A stretch of DNA of 64,000 nt from JAGVSR01 sp964589785. GTDB lineage: Bacteria; Pseudomonadota; Alphaproteobacteria; Rhizobiales; Hyphomicrobiaceae. Both the position numbers and the translations under genes were made by a program. This document shows positions 51,222 to 59,187 of the stretch, piece after piece. Each line of letters opens with the position of its first letter. The stretch's first letter is position 1. The stretch spans positions 248,001 to 312,000 of the forward strand of contig CAZPUQ010000001.1 of assembly GCA_964589785.1 (NCBI GenBank), in the 5' to 3' direction. A model generated the notes under the pieces. The model saw only the letters and a program-made list of their open reading frames with translations, had not been told where the DNA came from and searched no databases.

Positions 51222-52637
51222 TCACGTCTGCGGCTTGTAATTCAGGATATCGTCCGCCTTGACCCATTCGGGGCTGCCGGGCTTCAGGCCGGCCTGGGCC
51301 CGGCGCGCGAACTCTTGCGCCTGCTTCAGCGCCCCGAAATAGAACAGACCTTGCGCCCGCGCCAGCTCCGATTGCGGCATGAGCCCTTTATCATAATAGG
51401 CTTGGCCCAGCATGTTGTAGGCCATGGCGTTCTCGCCCTCGCGGGTGATCGCCTTGCGCAGGATGGCGATCGCCTCGTCGAGGAGCTGAGGCTGCTTGGA
51501 CTGGAGCATGGCCTGCGCGAGCTGGACGGAGATGAGCGGTGCGTCGTTGTCGGCAAGCTGCAGCGCCTTGCGCAGGACCGGGATGGCGTCGGCGGCGCGG
51601 CCGGACTTCTGCAGGAAATCGCCTTTCAGCTCCCAGAAGTACGGGTTCTGCGGGTTCATCTTGATGAGCTGGTCGGCCTCGGCGACGGCATTTTCGAGGC
51701 TGCCCGAGCCCCCCATGCGGAAGCGCGCCACGGCCCGCGCGTAGCGGGCGGGCAGGCTTTGGTCGCTTTGCGGGTAGCGGTTGAAGACCGTCTGCGGTCC
51801 CTCGATGTAGCCGGAGAGCTTGGCGCGCATCATGTCGTGGCGAAGCTGGAGCGCCGCGGGATCGGTCACATCGTAGTAGGGGCTGCTTTCGACGAGTTCG
51901 CGCAGGCGCGCCAGGCGGTCGGTGGCGACCGGGTGGGTCCGCACGAAGGGGTCCTTGTGCTGGTCGGAGAACAGCTCCTGGCCGGCGAAGCGTTCGAACG
52001 TCGCCAGCATGCCGCGGCCCGACTGGCCGGTGCTGTTGAGGTAACTGAGCCCCGCCTGGTCGGCCGCCGATTCCTGCGAGCGGCGCTCTGCCGTAAGCCC
52101 GCGCATGATGAGCTCGCTGCCGCCGGAGAGTACGGTCTGGCCCGCGCCGCCCAGGTCGCGGCCGCTGTCGCCGCCGGCCACGCCGCCGGCGACCATCAGT
52201 CCGATGCCGAGGATCTGGGCGAGCAGCGCGCGCGTCTGGTCCTTGGCGATGCGCGCGCGCAGCGCCGCCATGTGGCCACCCGCGATGTGCCCGGCTTCGT
52301 GCGCGAGGACGCCGATGACCTCGTTCGGCTTCTGGGCCTGCAGCAGGGCGCCGGTGTGCACGTAGACGCTGCGCCCGTCGACCACGAACGCGTTGAAGTT
52401 CTCGTTGTTCACGATGCGCACGGAGACGCGGCCCGTGCCGAGGCCGGCGGCCTTGAAAATGGGACGCGCGTAGTCGTTGAGGAGGTTCTCGATCTCTGTG
52501 TCGCGGATCAGCGGAATCCCTTGCGCCTCGGCGGTCCGTGTGCCGACCGGCGCCGCGGCGAGCGACAGCGCCAGCCCTGCGAGCGCAAGGGCCGCGCGCC
52601 CCGTGCGCCGAGGGCCGTGTCCTGGGATCTCTGTCAT
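51222..52637 (-). CDS. M48 metalloprotease with TPR repeats (BepA-like)
   Basis: 471 residues from the ATG at 52637. A signal peptide (AALALAGLALSLAAAPVG) precedes a zinc protease domain with VLAHEAGHIAGGH (HExxH) and the downstream Glu in ERRSQESAADQAG. Then comes a C-terminal TPR array (segments around ARYARAVARFRMGGSGSLEN, NPYFWELKGDFLQKSGRAAD, AMAYNMLGQAYYDKGLMPQS). The layout matches periplasmic BepA/YfgC, which assists or degrades outer-membrane proteins at the BAM complex. It precedes the DsbA-like gene, a sensible partner in envelope protein folding. Confidence 0.93.
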   Translation of the reverse strand: MTEIPGHGPRRTGRAALALAGLALSLAAAPVGTRTAEAQGIPLIRDTEIENLLNDYARPIFKAAGLGTGRVSVRIVNNENFNAFVVDGRSVYVHTGALLQAQKPNEVIGVLAHEAGHIAGGHMAALRARIAKDQTRALLAQILGIGLMVAGGVAGGDSGRDLGGAGQTVLSGGSELIMRGLTAERRSQESAADQAGLSYLNSTGQSGRGMLATFERFAGQELFSDQHKDPFVRTHPVATDRLARLRELVESSPYYDVTDPAALQLRHDMMRAKLSGYIEGPQTVFNRYPQSDQSLPARYARAVARFRMGGSGSLENAVAEADQLIKMNPQNPYFWELKGDFLQKSGRAADAIPVLRKALQLADNDAPLISVQLAQAMLQSKQPQLLDEAIAILRKAITREGENAMAYNMLGQAYYDKGLMPQSELARAQGLFYFGALKQAQEFARRAQAGLKPGSPEWVKADDILNYKPQT

Positions 52638-52740
52638 GCGCTGACCGTCGTCCGACTTTGAGCCGAAAGCGTGGCAATGGCCCCGCGTTACATAGTGAGT
52701 TCGACCGAGGCTGGCGAGCCCCGGACCGAAGGGGCGGGAC

Positions 52741-52778
52741 CAAAAAAGAAGGGGCGGCACCGGCCCGGCGCCGCCCCT
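52741..52778 (-). terminator. Rho-independent terminator after the M15-type peptidase
   Basis: Leftward: a nine-base-pair GC stem (52778-52770 with 52758-52750) followed by TTCTTTTTT on the leftward strand (complement of 52749-52741). It ends the M15-type gene transcript before the M48 protease gene. Confidence 0.85.
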
Positions 52779-52807
52779 GTTGTCTTGTTGCGGCAGCGCG
52801 TCTGCGC

Positions 52808-53341
52808 TCAGCCGCGGCGGCTGTGGGAGCCGAGCGAGACGAAGCGCGGCCCGATGTCGACGTGGATGTGGCTCATGTCGCGGTAGGTCATGGTGCCGCC
52901 GGAGTGGTGGTTCTTGCGCAGCCAGCTGACGATGGCGCCCTTGCGGCTGCCGGCGTCGAAATCGATGGCAAGCCCGTGGCGGTGCTTGGAGGGCTTGCCG
53001 CTGGTGGCGATCACGGCGCCGGGGCGGCAGGTGGAGACGATAGAGACCGGGCCGAACTGGCTCTCGATGCGGTTGAGCAGCGCCCGGGCCTGCGGCTGCA
53101 GGCAGGAGCGCGAGGTGCCCCCCGAGGCGTGGCGGCGCGACTTGCCCGATTTGGCGTACCGTTTGCCCTTTGCCCGGTAGGCATGGCCGCGCTTCGATTT
53201 CGCCTTGAAGTTCTTCGCCAGCGTCGGACGGTCGCCCGCGCCGACCCCCTCGCCGTGGTGAACGCGCGCTTCGGCGCCCGACGCCGTTACGGCAACTGCG
53301 CCCGCCAGTGCGGCCGCGATGGAGAAAAGACGAATGCTCAT
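52808..53341 (-). CDS. Exported M15-type peptidase (D-Ala-D-Ala carboxypeptidase-like)
   Basis: 177 residues. Signal peptide about 1-25 (LFSIAAALAGAVAVTASGAE), a basic linker rich in Lys/Arg/Ser/Gly, then a compact zinc-peptidase-like domain. It shows STCRPGAVIATSGKPSKHRH, HGLAIDFD and HIHVD, which supply the His/Asp/His metal ligands of the M15/VanY-like fold. The domain is common as a single exported protein in Rhizobiales. Action on peptidoglycan crosslinks is inferred. Its own terminator separates it from the M48 gene. Confidence 0.85.
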   Translation of the reverse strand: MSIRLFSIAAALAGAVAVTASGAEARVHHGEGVGAGDRPTLAKNFKAKSKRGHAYRAKGKRYAKSGKSRRHASGGTSRSCLQPQARALLNRIESQFGPVSIVSTCRPGAVIATSGKPSKHRHGLAIDFDAGSRKGAIVSWLRKNHHSGGTMTYRDMSHIHVDIGPRFVSLGSHSRRG

Positions 53342-53686
53342 GAGTACTCCGGTTCTTTATTTCGAGTGACTACGCGCCGGTATTCCGGCTTTCGAGAGAT
53401 GAAGGCGGTCGATCGCCCGGCCTTCCAAGTCTTGTCCGAGTTGATCCCGGTCTCGTCGCGCCCCTGAAGGACATTCCAAGTTCACGTCTTGACTGGTCTC
53501 GACTTCGTTCCCTCTCGATCAAGATTGGCGAAGAGCACCGCACACCGTGTGCGAGGACTTTCGCGCTCCGCCAAGAGCGCGGACCTTATGTTGAAAGTTT
53601 GACAGGCCGAATAGGAACGGCCGCGGCTGCGACGACGTGCGCCACCGGCCCAGCCCGCGGCGATACTGACGGGCGAACCCTTTGAT
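53342..53686. other. Intergenic region upstream of the M15-type peptidase
   Basis: About 345 bases between the M15-type gene and the rne terminator. It must contain the leftward promoter of the peptidase gene. It holds no convincing open frame, RNA gene or repeat; a moderately AT-rich patch lies around 53585-53625. I see no specific regulatory site. Confidence 0.4.
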
Positions 53687-53721
53687 CAAAAAGAAAGAAG
53701 GCCGAGTTTGACCCGGCCTTC
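53687..53721 (-). terminator. Rho-independent terminator after rne
   Basis: Leftward: a perfect eight-base-pair stem (53721-53714 with 53704-53697) with a nine-base loop, followed on the leftward strand by TTTCTTTTTG. It lies 41 bases beyond the rne stop codon. Confidence 0.88.
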
Positions 53722-53761
53722 TCTCGCTGCGCTACCCTGTGCGCGTCACTCTGCCGTCGGA

Positions 53762-56740
53762 TTATTCCCCGCTGAGGCGCCGCTGCCACCATCCCTTGCG
53801 CGCGGGGCGCTCGGCCGTGTCGGTTGCGCGCCCGGCCTCATCGGGCGTCACGACGACGCGTTCCAGCCGTGGCTCGCTGGCGACCGGCTCGCCCTGGCGG
53901 CGGCGGGTGTCACTTGCAGCCGCACCGGGCTCGGGGGTGCCGGCCGGCTCGGGTGCTGTCGCAGCCGGCGCCGCCTCGGCGGCCGGCGGCTCGACCGCGA
54001 TGACGGGCGCGGGCACGTCGCCGCGCTCATCCACGGGCGCAGGGCCGGCAAAGTCGTCGACGAAGACCTCCGTCACGTGCGGACGGCTCGGGTAGCCGTT
54101 CTCGGGACTGGCCCCGCCCTCGCTCGCATCGACAGGGCCGGCGAAGTCATCGACGAAGACCTCCGTGACATGCGGGCGGCTGGGATAGCCGTTCTCGCCG
54201 GACCGCTCGGCAGGCTCGCGCTCGCGGCCCCGGCCCCGGCGTCCGCCCCGGCGCCCGCGCCGCCGCCGGCGCCCGCCCCGATCGTCGCCGGCGGAGCCTT
54301 CGGCCCGCTCGACGGACGGCCGTTCGTCGCCGCCCTCCTCGTCACCGCCGAACGTGTCGGGGCCCTCGGCGCCTTCGTCGCCAAGACCGGCCATCTCCGG
54401 CGTCTCGTCGCGGCGCTCGCCGAAATCCTCGTCCTGGTCGAAATCACGCGAGGCGTGCGTCCGGCTCTCGCCGCGCTCCTCGCGGCCGCCGCGACGGCCC
54501 CGGCGCCGGCGGCGCCTGCGGCCGCGGCCGTCATCGCGGGCCTGCGACGAACCGCGGCCCGCCTCCTCGTCCTCCTCGCCGTCGTCCACGAACCGCACGC
54601 CCTCGGCGGCCTCGCCGGCAGCTTCCGCCGGCTCCTCGTCGTCCTCGAAGCCCCAGTCCATGTTGACCGCGGTCCGTTCCGGACGGCGGGCGGCTTCGGC
54701 GCGGGCGTGCGTCTTTTCGATGGTGAAGTTGGCGCCCTGCAGCTTGTCGCTCGCCTGTACCGAGATGGAGATGCCGTGGTGGGCCTCCAGATCGGTGATG
54801 AAGCGGCGCTTGTTGTTGAGGATGTAGAGGGCGACCTGCGCCGTCGTCGTGGCGATGAGCGAGGAGGGATGGCCGCTCATCAGCGCATCCTCGATGCCGC
54901 GCAGCACGGCAAGCGCCACGCTCTCGGTGGAGCGGATGATGCCGGTGCCCTGGCAATGCGGGCACTGCGAGGTCGAGCCCTCCAGTACGCCCGTGCGCAG
55001 CCGCTGGCGCGACATTTCCATGAGGCCGAAATGCGAGATGCGTCCGAGCTGGATGCGGGCCCGATCGAAGCGCAAGGCCTCCTTGAGGCGCCGCTCGACC
55101 GAGCGGTTGTTGCGCTTCTCCTCCATGTCGATGAAGTCGATGACGATGAGGCCCGCGAGGTCGCGCAGCTTCAACTGGCGGGCGATCTCGTCGGCAGCCT
55201 CCAGGTTGGTATTGTAGGCCGTCTCCTCGATCGAGAATTCCCGCGTCGACTTGCCCGAGTTCACGTCGATGGCGACCAGCGCCTCGGTCTGGTTGATGAC
55301 GAGATAGCCGCCCGATTTCAGGTTCACGAACGGGCTGAACATGGCGTTGAGCTGGCGCTCGATGCCGTACTTGTTGAACAGCGGCTCGGTCGAGGCATGC
55401 AGGTGCACGTTCTTGGCGTGGCTCGGCATGAGCATGCGCATGAAGTCGCGTGCTTCGCCGTGGGCGGCGTCGCCCGCAACGACGATCTCCTCCACCTCCT
55501 TATTGTAGAGGTCGCGGATCGAGCGCTTGATGAGGTTGCCTTCCTCGTAGACGAGACTCGGCGCGGTCGACTGGAGGGTGAGGTCGCGCACGCTCTCCCA
55601 CAGGCGCAGGAGATACTCGTAGTCGCGCTTGATCTCCTGCTTGGTGCGCGCCGCTCCCGCCGTGCGGATGATGAGCCCCATCCCCTCGGGAACCTCGAGC
55701 TCGGCCGCGATGGCCTTGAGGCGCTTGCGATCCTGCGGGTTGGTGATCTTGCGGCTGATGCCGCCGCCGCGGGCGGTGTTGGGCATCAAGACGGTATAGC
55801 GGCCGGCGAGCGACAGGTAGGTGGTGAGCGCGGCGCCCTTGTTGCCCCGCTCTTCCTTGACGACCTGGACCAGGATGACCTGGCGCCGCTTGATGACTTC
55901 CTGGATCTTGTAGCTGCGCGGGCGGCGGCGCGGCCGGGCGGGCAGCTCCTCGAGCGCGTCCTCCGCTCCCGTCTGCTCCACGGTCTCCGGCTCGGCCGGC
56001 GGCGCGGCGACGACCTCGACGGTCTCGTTCTCCACGAGGCCGATCGCACGGGGAGCATCGCGGTCTGCGAAGTCCGCGTCCGGCGCCTCGCTGCCCTGGT
56101 CCTCTTCCTCCAGATCCCCCGAGTCGACGTCCTCCTCGCCGTCGCCCGACGGCTCGAAGCCGCCGACGACCTCGGGCTCCGGCAGGTCCTCGACGATCAT
56201 GTCGTCGGCGCCTTGCACCTCCTCTGCGAGGACGGTCGGGCGGTCGGACCTGTTGTCGGTGTCGTTGTCGTTATCGGGATGGTTGTCGTCGTCGTCCTCG
56301 CGCTCGGTGGCCTCGTGTGCCGGGACCGCCAGGTCGTCCGCATGAGCCGAATCGGGTCGGCGCGAGCCGCGCGGCTCGGAGGTGCGCTGCTGGCGGCGTC
56401 GCGCCATGCGCTCGGCATGGGCGTCGGCGGCCGCCTCCTCGGCGGCCTCGGCGGCGGCCTCCTCCTCGAGGAGCGCCTGCCGGTCGGCCATCGGGATCTG
56501 GTAATAGTCGGGATGGATCTCGTTGAAGGCGAGGAAGCCGTGCCGGTTGCCGCCGTAATCGACGAACGCGGCCTGGAGCGAGGGCTCTACGCGCGTGACC
56601 TTGGCGAGGTAGATGTTGCCGCGCAGAAGCTTGCGCGCCGCACTCTCGTAGTCGAATTCCTCGACGCGGCCGTCACGCAGAACGACGACCCGGGTCTCCT
56701 CCGGGTGCGTCGCATCGATAAGCATCTTGTTGTTGGACAT
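53762..56740 (-). CDS. rne: Ribonuclease E
   Basis: 992 residues from the ATG at 56740 (AGGA upstream). It initiates mRNA decay and rRNA/tRNA processing and scaffolds the degradosome. The N-terminus MSNNKMLIDATHPEETRVVV leads into the S1 domain (NIYLAKVTRVEPSLQAAFVD). This is split by an acidic, low-complexity insertion of about 185 residues (about 90-275), usual in alphaproteobacteria. The catalytic core has LVIDFIDME and the Zn-link CPHCQGTG. The C-terminal third is disordered, with Arg-rich and acidic tracts for partner binding, and includes a duplicated 21-residue segment. The frame extends upstream of 56740 but is not family-like. Confidence 0.97.
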   Translation of the reverse strand: MSNNKMLIDATHPEETRVVVLRDGRVEEFDYESAARKLLRGNIYLAKVTRVEPSLQAAFVDYGGNRHGFLAFNEIHPDYYQIPMADRQALLEEEAAAEAAEEAAADAHAERMARRRQQRTSEPRGSRRPDSAHADDLAVPAHEATEREDDDDNHPDNDNDTDNRSDRPTVLAEEVQGADDMIVEDLPEPEVVGGFEPSGDGEEDVDSGDLEEEDQGSEAPDADFADRDAPRAIGLVENETVEVVAAPPAEPETVEQTGAEDALEELPARPRRRPRSYKIQEVIKRRQVILVQVVKEERGNKGAALTTYLSLAGRYTVLMPNTARGGGISRKITNPQDRKRLKAIAAELEVPEGMGLIIRTAGAARTKQEIKRDYEYLLRLWESVRDLTLQSTAPSLVYEEGNLIKRSIRDLYNKEVEEIVVAGDAAHGEARDFMRMLMPSHAKNVHLHASTEPLFNKYGIERQLNAMFSPFVNLKSGGYLVINQTEALVAIDVNSGKSTREFSIEETAYNTNLEAADEIARQLKLRDLAGLIVIDFIDMEEKRNNRSVERRLKEALRFDRARIQLGRISHFGLMEMSRQRLRTGVLEGSTSQCPHCQGTGIIRSTESVALAVLRGIEDALMSGHPSSLIATTTAQVALYILNNKRRFITDLEAHHGISISVQASDKLQGANFTIEKTHARAEAARRPERTAVNMDWGFEDDEEPAEAAGEAAEGVRFVDDGEEDEEAGRGSSQARDDGRGRRRRRRRGRRGGREERGESRTHASRDFDQDEDFGERRDETPEMAGLGDEGAEGPDTFGGDEEGGDERPSVERAEGSAGDDRGGRRRRRGRRGGRRGRGREREPAERSGENGYPSRPHVTEVFVDDFAGPVDASEGGASPENGYPSRPHVTEVFVDDFAGPAPVDERGDVPAPVIAVEPPAAEAAPAATAPEPAGTPEPGAAASDTRRRQGEPVASEPRLERVVVTPDEAGRATDTAERPARKGWWQRRLSGE
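54041..54196 (-). repeat. Duplicated 63-base segment in the rne tail
   Basis: Two in-frame 63-base copies (54041-54103 and 54134-54196) encode the same 21 residues, containing NGYPSRPHVTEVFVDDF, separated by 30 bases. The DNA copies differ at a handful of mostly third-codon positions while the peptide is identical, suggesting the motif itself is under selection, perhaps as a protein-binding site in the degradosome scaffold. Confidence 0.9.
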
Positions 56741-57560
56741 CGGTGGTGTTCCTTCGCGCGCCGGCTCGGCCGGGGGCCGTGCGAAGACCGAGGGCCTCGC
56801 AGGCGGTCGGCATGCCGGGGGCGCGCGTGTGGGGTGGGGTTGATCGAATGGGCGAAATGGTGACAGGCGCGCGCAGACGCTGCCCGGCTGGGCGGGCCGG
56901 ACGGCTGAGGCCATCGGCTCTGGCGAGCGGCATGGCCTTCTCTGGGACTGAGCGCGGGTTCTGCATTCCTGGGTCGTGTTGACTGCCCGGCAACGCGCCT
57001 CGGCGCGCCTCCCCGGCGGTCGGGTTTCACTGGATTTGGATGCCACGCACCGCACGAGCGGCAGGCACCCCTCGGGTCGCGGCTCTCGAAGCCCCCTTTC
57101 AACGGGCCCGGCAAGCCGCCGGCAAAGGACGACGCGTTCGTTCCGTCGCGGCGCGGTCGTTTCGGAACGAGGAAATCGCGGGAGGGCCCTGAGGGGCACA
57201 CCGGTCCCTGACGGAGGGAAGGGGGGCCGCTGCCAGAACTCTTCCGGTTCTTCGCCGATCCGCGCGAACACCCGTCAATGCGGTGGCCGTGGGAGGAACG
57301 CCGCTGCCCAGATCGACCTCTCACCGGCATCAGGTATGGCCGGTCAATGGGTTAGGCCGCTGGCGCGCGTCTTCCGGTGGCTCCGACGAGGCGCGGAGAA
57401 ACGGAACGCTGACGGAAGTGTAATGGGTTCGCGGTCCCGGTGACAAGAGTGTTAAGGTGACCACACGCGCCGCCGGATGCGCCAACCCAGGCGCCAGCCT
57501 GCAGCCGAACCGGAAAATTTTTGTTAACGTTCGGCCCGTTCTGAATTTTTCTGCGGGCTG
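56741..57560. promoter_or_regulatory. 820-base divergent region, rne / amidase
   Basis: The longest gene-free stretch in the window. It should contain the leftward rne promoter and a long rne leader (RNase E regulates its own mRNA through the leader in E. coli) plus the rightward amidase promoter. Open frames crossing it encode Arg/Pro-rich shadow peptides with no family features. The end nearest the amidase (57515-57560) is AT-rich; TTGTTA and AATTTT there are 17 bases apart, a weak rightward promoter candidate. I see no clear RNA gene. Confidence 0.4.
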
Positions 57561-58949
57561 ATGGGGGACATGCCGGGGGGCTCTCCAAAGCAACGGTGGC
57601 CGTGGGGCCGAGGTCTCGCGGGCTGGTGTCTCGCCGGGCTGCTGCTCGCCGGCCTGGCGCTCCCCTCGGCGCGGGCCGGGAGCGACGGTCTCTCCCTGCT
57701 CGACGGCCTGACGTGGGTTGGCGCCGCCACCACGGTCATTGCGAAAAGCAAGGCAAATGAGGACGTTACAAGTTCCAAGCCGGCGCCGCCCGTGTCTGAG
57801 GCGACGTCCGTCGACGTCATCGGCGACCGCAAGACGACGCTGTTCCAGTTGTCGCTGACCCACGGCGTCACGGCCGAGGTCTTCTCGCTGGCCAACCCTT
57901 ACAGGGTGATCATCGATCTGCCGAGTGTCGCCTTCCGGCTGCCGGACGGGACCGGACGCACCGGGCGCGGTCTCGTCTCCGCCTTCCGCTACGGCCAGCT
58001 CGCCGAGGATAAGGCGCGGATCGTCTTAGATACAACGGGACCCGTGGCCATTCCTCGTGCCGCCATGACGCATGCGCGTTCGGGTGACGGCGTGGTCTTG
58101 ACTGTGGAGCTCAATCCCACCGATGCGACGGCGTTCGGGGAAGGAACGGGCGCCGGCCGCCAGCGGCCGCCGACGGCCGACGAGGCGCTCGAACGGTCGA
58201 TCGCGCCGCCCGACGCTCCCGCCCGCAAGCCGTCGGCCGACCGGCCCGTTGTCGTGATTGATCCGGGCCATGGCGGCATCGACCCCGGCGCGGTCGGGGC
58301 GGGCAACCTGTTGGAGAAGAATCTCGTGCTGTCCGTGGCCCGCCGGCTCCAGAGCCGGCTCGAGCAGCGCGGACGCTACGAGGTCGTCCTGACCCGCGCG
58401 CAGGATGTCTTCGTATCCTTGAGCGACCGGCTCGCATTCTCTCGCAAGGCCGGATCGGACCTCTTCATCTCGATTCACGCGGATTCCATTGAGGAAAGCT
58501 ACGCCCAGTCGATCAAGGGTGCCACCGTCTATACCCTCTCGGAGAAGGCGTCGGACGCGGCGGCGCGGGCCATCGCGGAGAAGGAGAACGCGTCCGACCT
58601 CGTCGCGGGGCTCGATGTCGGCCAGGGCGAGGAGAACGATGATGTCAAGAACATCCTGATCGACCTCATGAAGCGCGAGACGGCGAACTTCTCGGCCGAG
58701 TTCTCCCGCACCCTGGTCCGCAAGATGAAATCGAGCGTGTCGATGTCCCGGGACCCCGAACGGTCGGCCGCGTTCAAGGTTCTGCGCCAGACCCACGCCC
58801 CCTCCGTCCTCGTCGAGCTCGGCTATGTGAGCAATCCGGAGGAATCGCGGCTGATGCAGTCCGCGGCCTGGCAGGACAAGGTGGCCGGCGCGATTGCGGC
58901 AGCCGTGGAGGCCTTCTTCGCGACACGGGAAACATCAGCGACGCCGTAA
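57561..58949 (+). CDS. N-acetylmuramoyl-L-alanine amidase (AmiC type)
   Basis: 462 residues. Signal peptide about residues 15-40, an AMIN domain (about 85-190: FQLSLTHGVTAEVFSLANPY, ARIVLDTTGPVAI) that binds septal peptidoglycan, then an Amidase_3 domain. The zinc ligands lie in VVIDPGHGGIDPGAVG, the Glu in LLEKNLVLSVARR, and FISIHADSI, with the catalytic Glu in VLVELGYVSNPEE. It cleaves the amide bond between MurNAc and the stem peptide during cell separation. It precedes PBP1A, giving a hydrolase/synthase pair, the conserved order after rne in alphaproteobacteria. Confidence 0.95.
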   Translation: MGDMPGGSPKQRWPWGRGLAGWCLAGLLLAGLALPSARAGSDGLSLLDGLTWVGAATTVIAKSKANEDVTSSKPAPPVSEATSVDVIGDRKTTLFQLSLTHGVTAEVFSLANPYRVIIDLPSVAFRLPDGTGRTGRGLVSAFRYGQLAEDKARIVLDTTGPVAIPRAAMTHARSGDGVVLTVELNPTDATAFGEGTGAGRQRPPTADEALERSIAPPDAPARKPSADRPVVVIDPGHGGIDPGAVGAGNLLEKNLVLSVARRLQSRLEQRGRYEVVLTRAQDVFVSLSDRLAFSRKAGSDLFISIHADSIEESYAQSIKGATVYTLSEKASDAAARAIAEKENASDLVAGLDVGQGEENDDVKNILIDLMKRETANFSAEFSRTLVRKMKSSVSMSRDPERSAAFKVLRQTHAPSVLVELGYVSNPEESRLMQSAAWQDKVAGAIAAAVEAFFATRETSATP

Positions 58950-59187
58950 GCCGACGAAACCCGTCGGAACGCTTGCAGGGCCGCCCCTCGCACAGGAAAA
59001 AGAGTAGGTGCGCGCGGCGGGCAGCAGGCGGACGACGTGGCGCCACAATTCATGCTAATGTGGTCGTGCCAGCCGGCCTGATTGCTGCGTTGCGGTAAGT
59101 CGTTTAAGCAGGCTTGATAATCCCCGAGCATCGAGCAGCCGCCGCGGCACCCGGATTCGTTCACGTCATCGGCAACTCTTGGATCGC

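Noticed and set aside
53708..56863. A 1051-codon rightward frame opposite rne
   Set aside because: It is antisense to RNase E, whose catalytic and Zn-link motifs are intact; the rightward peptide is low-complexity shadow.
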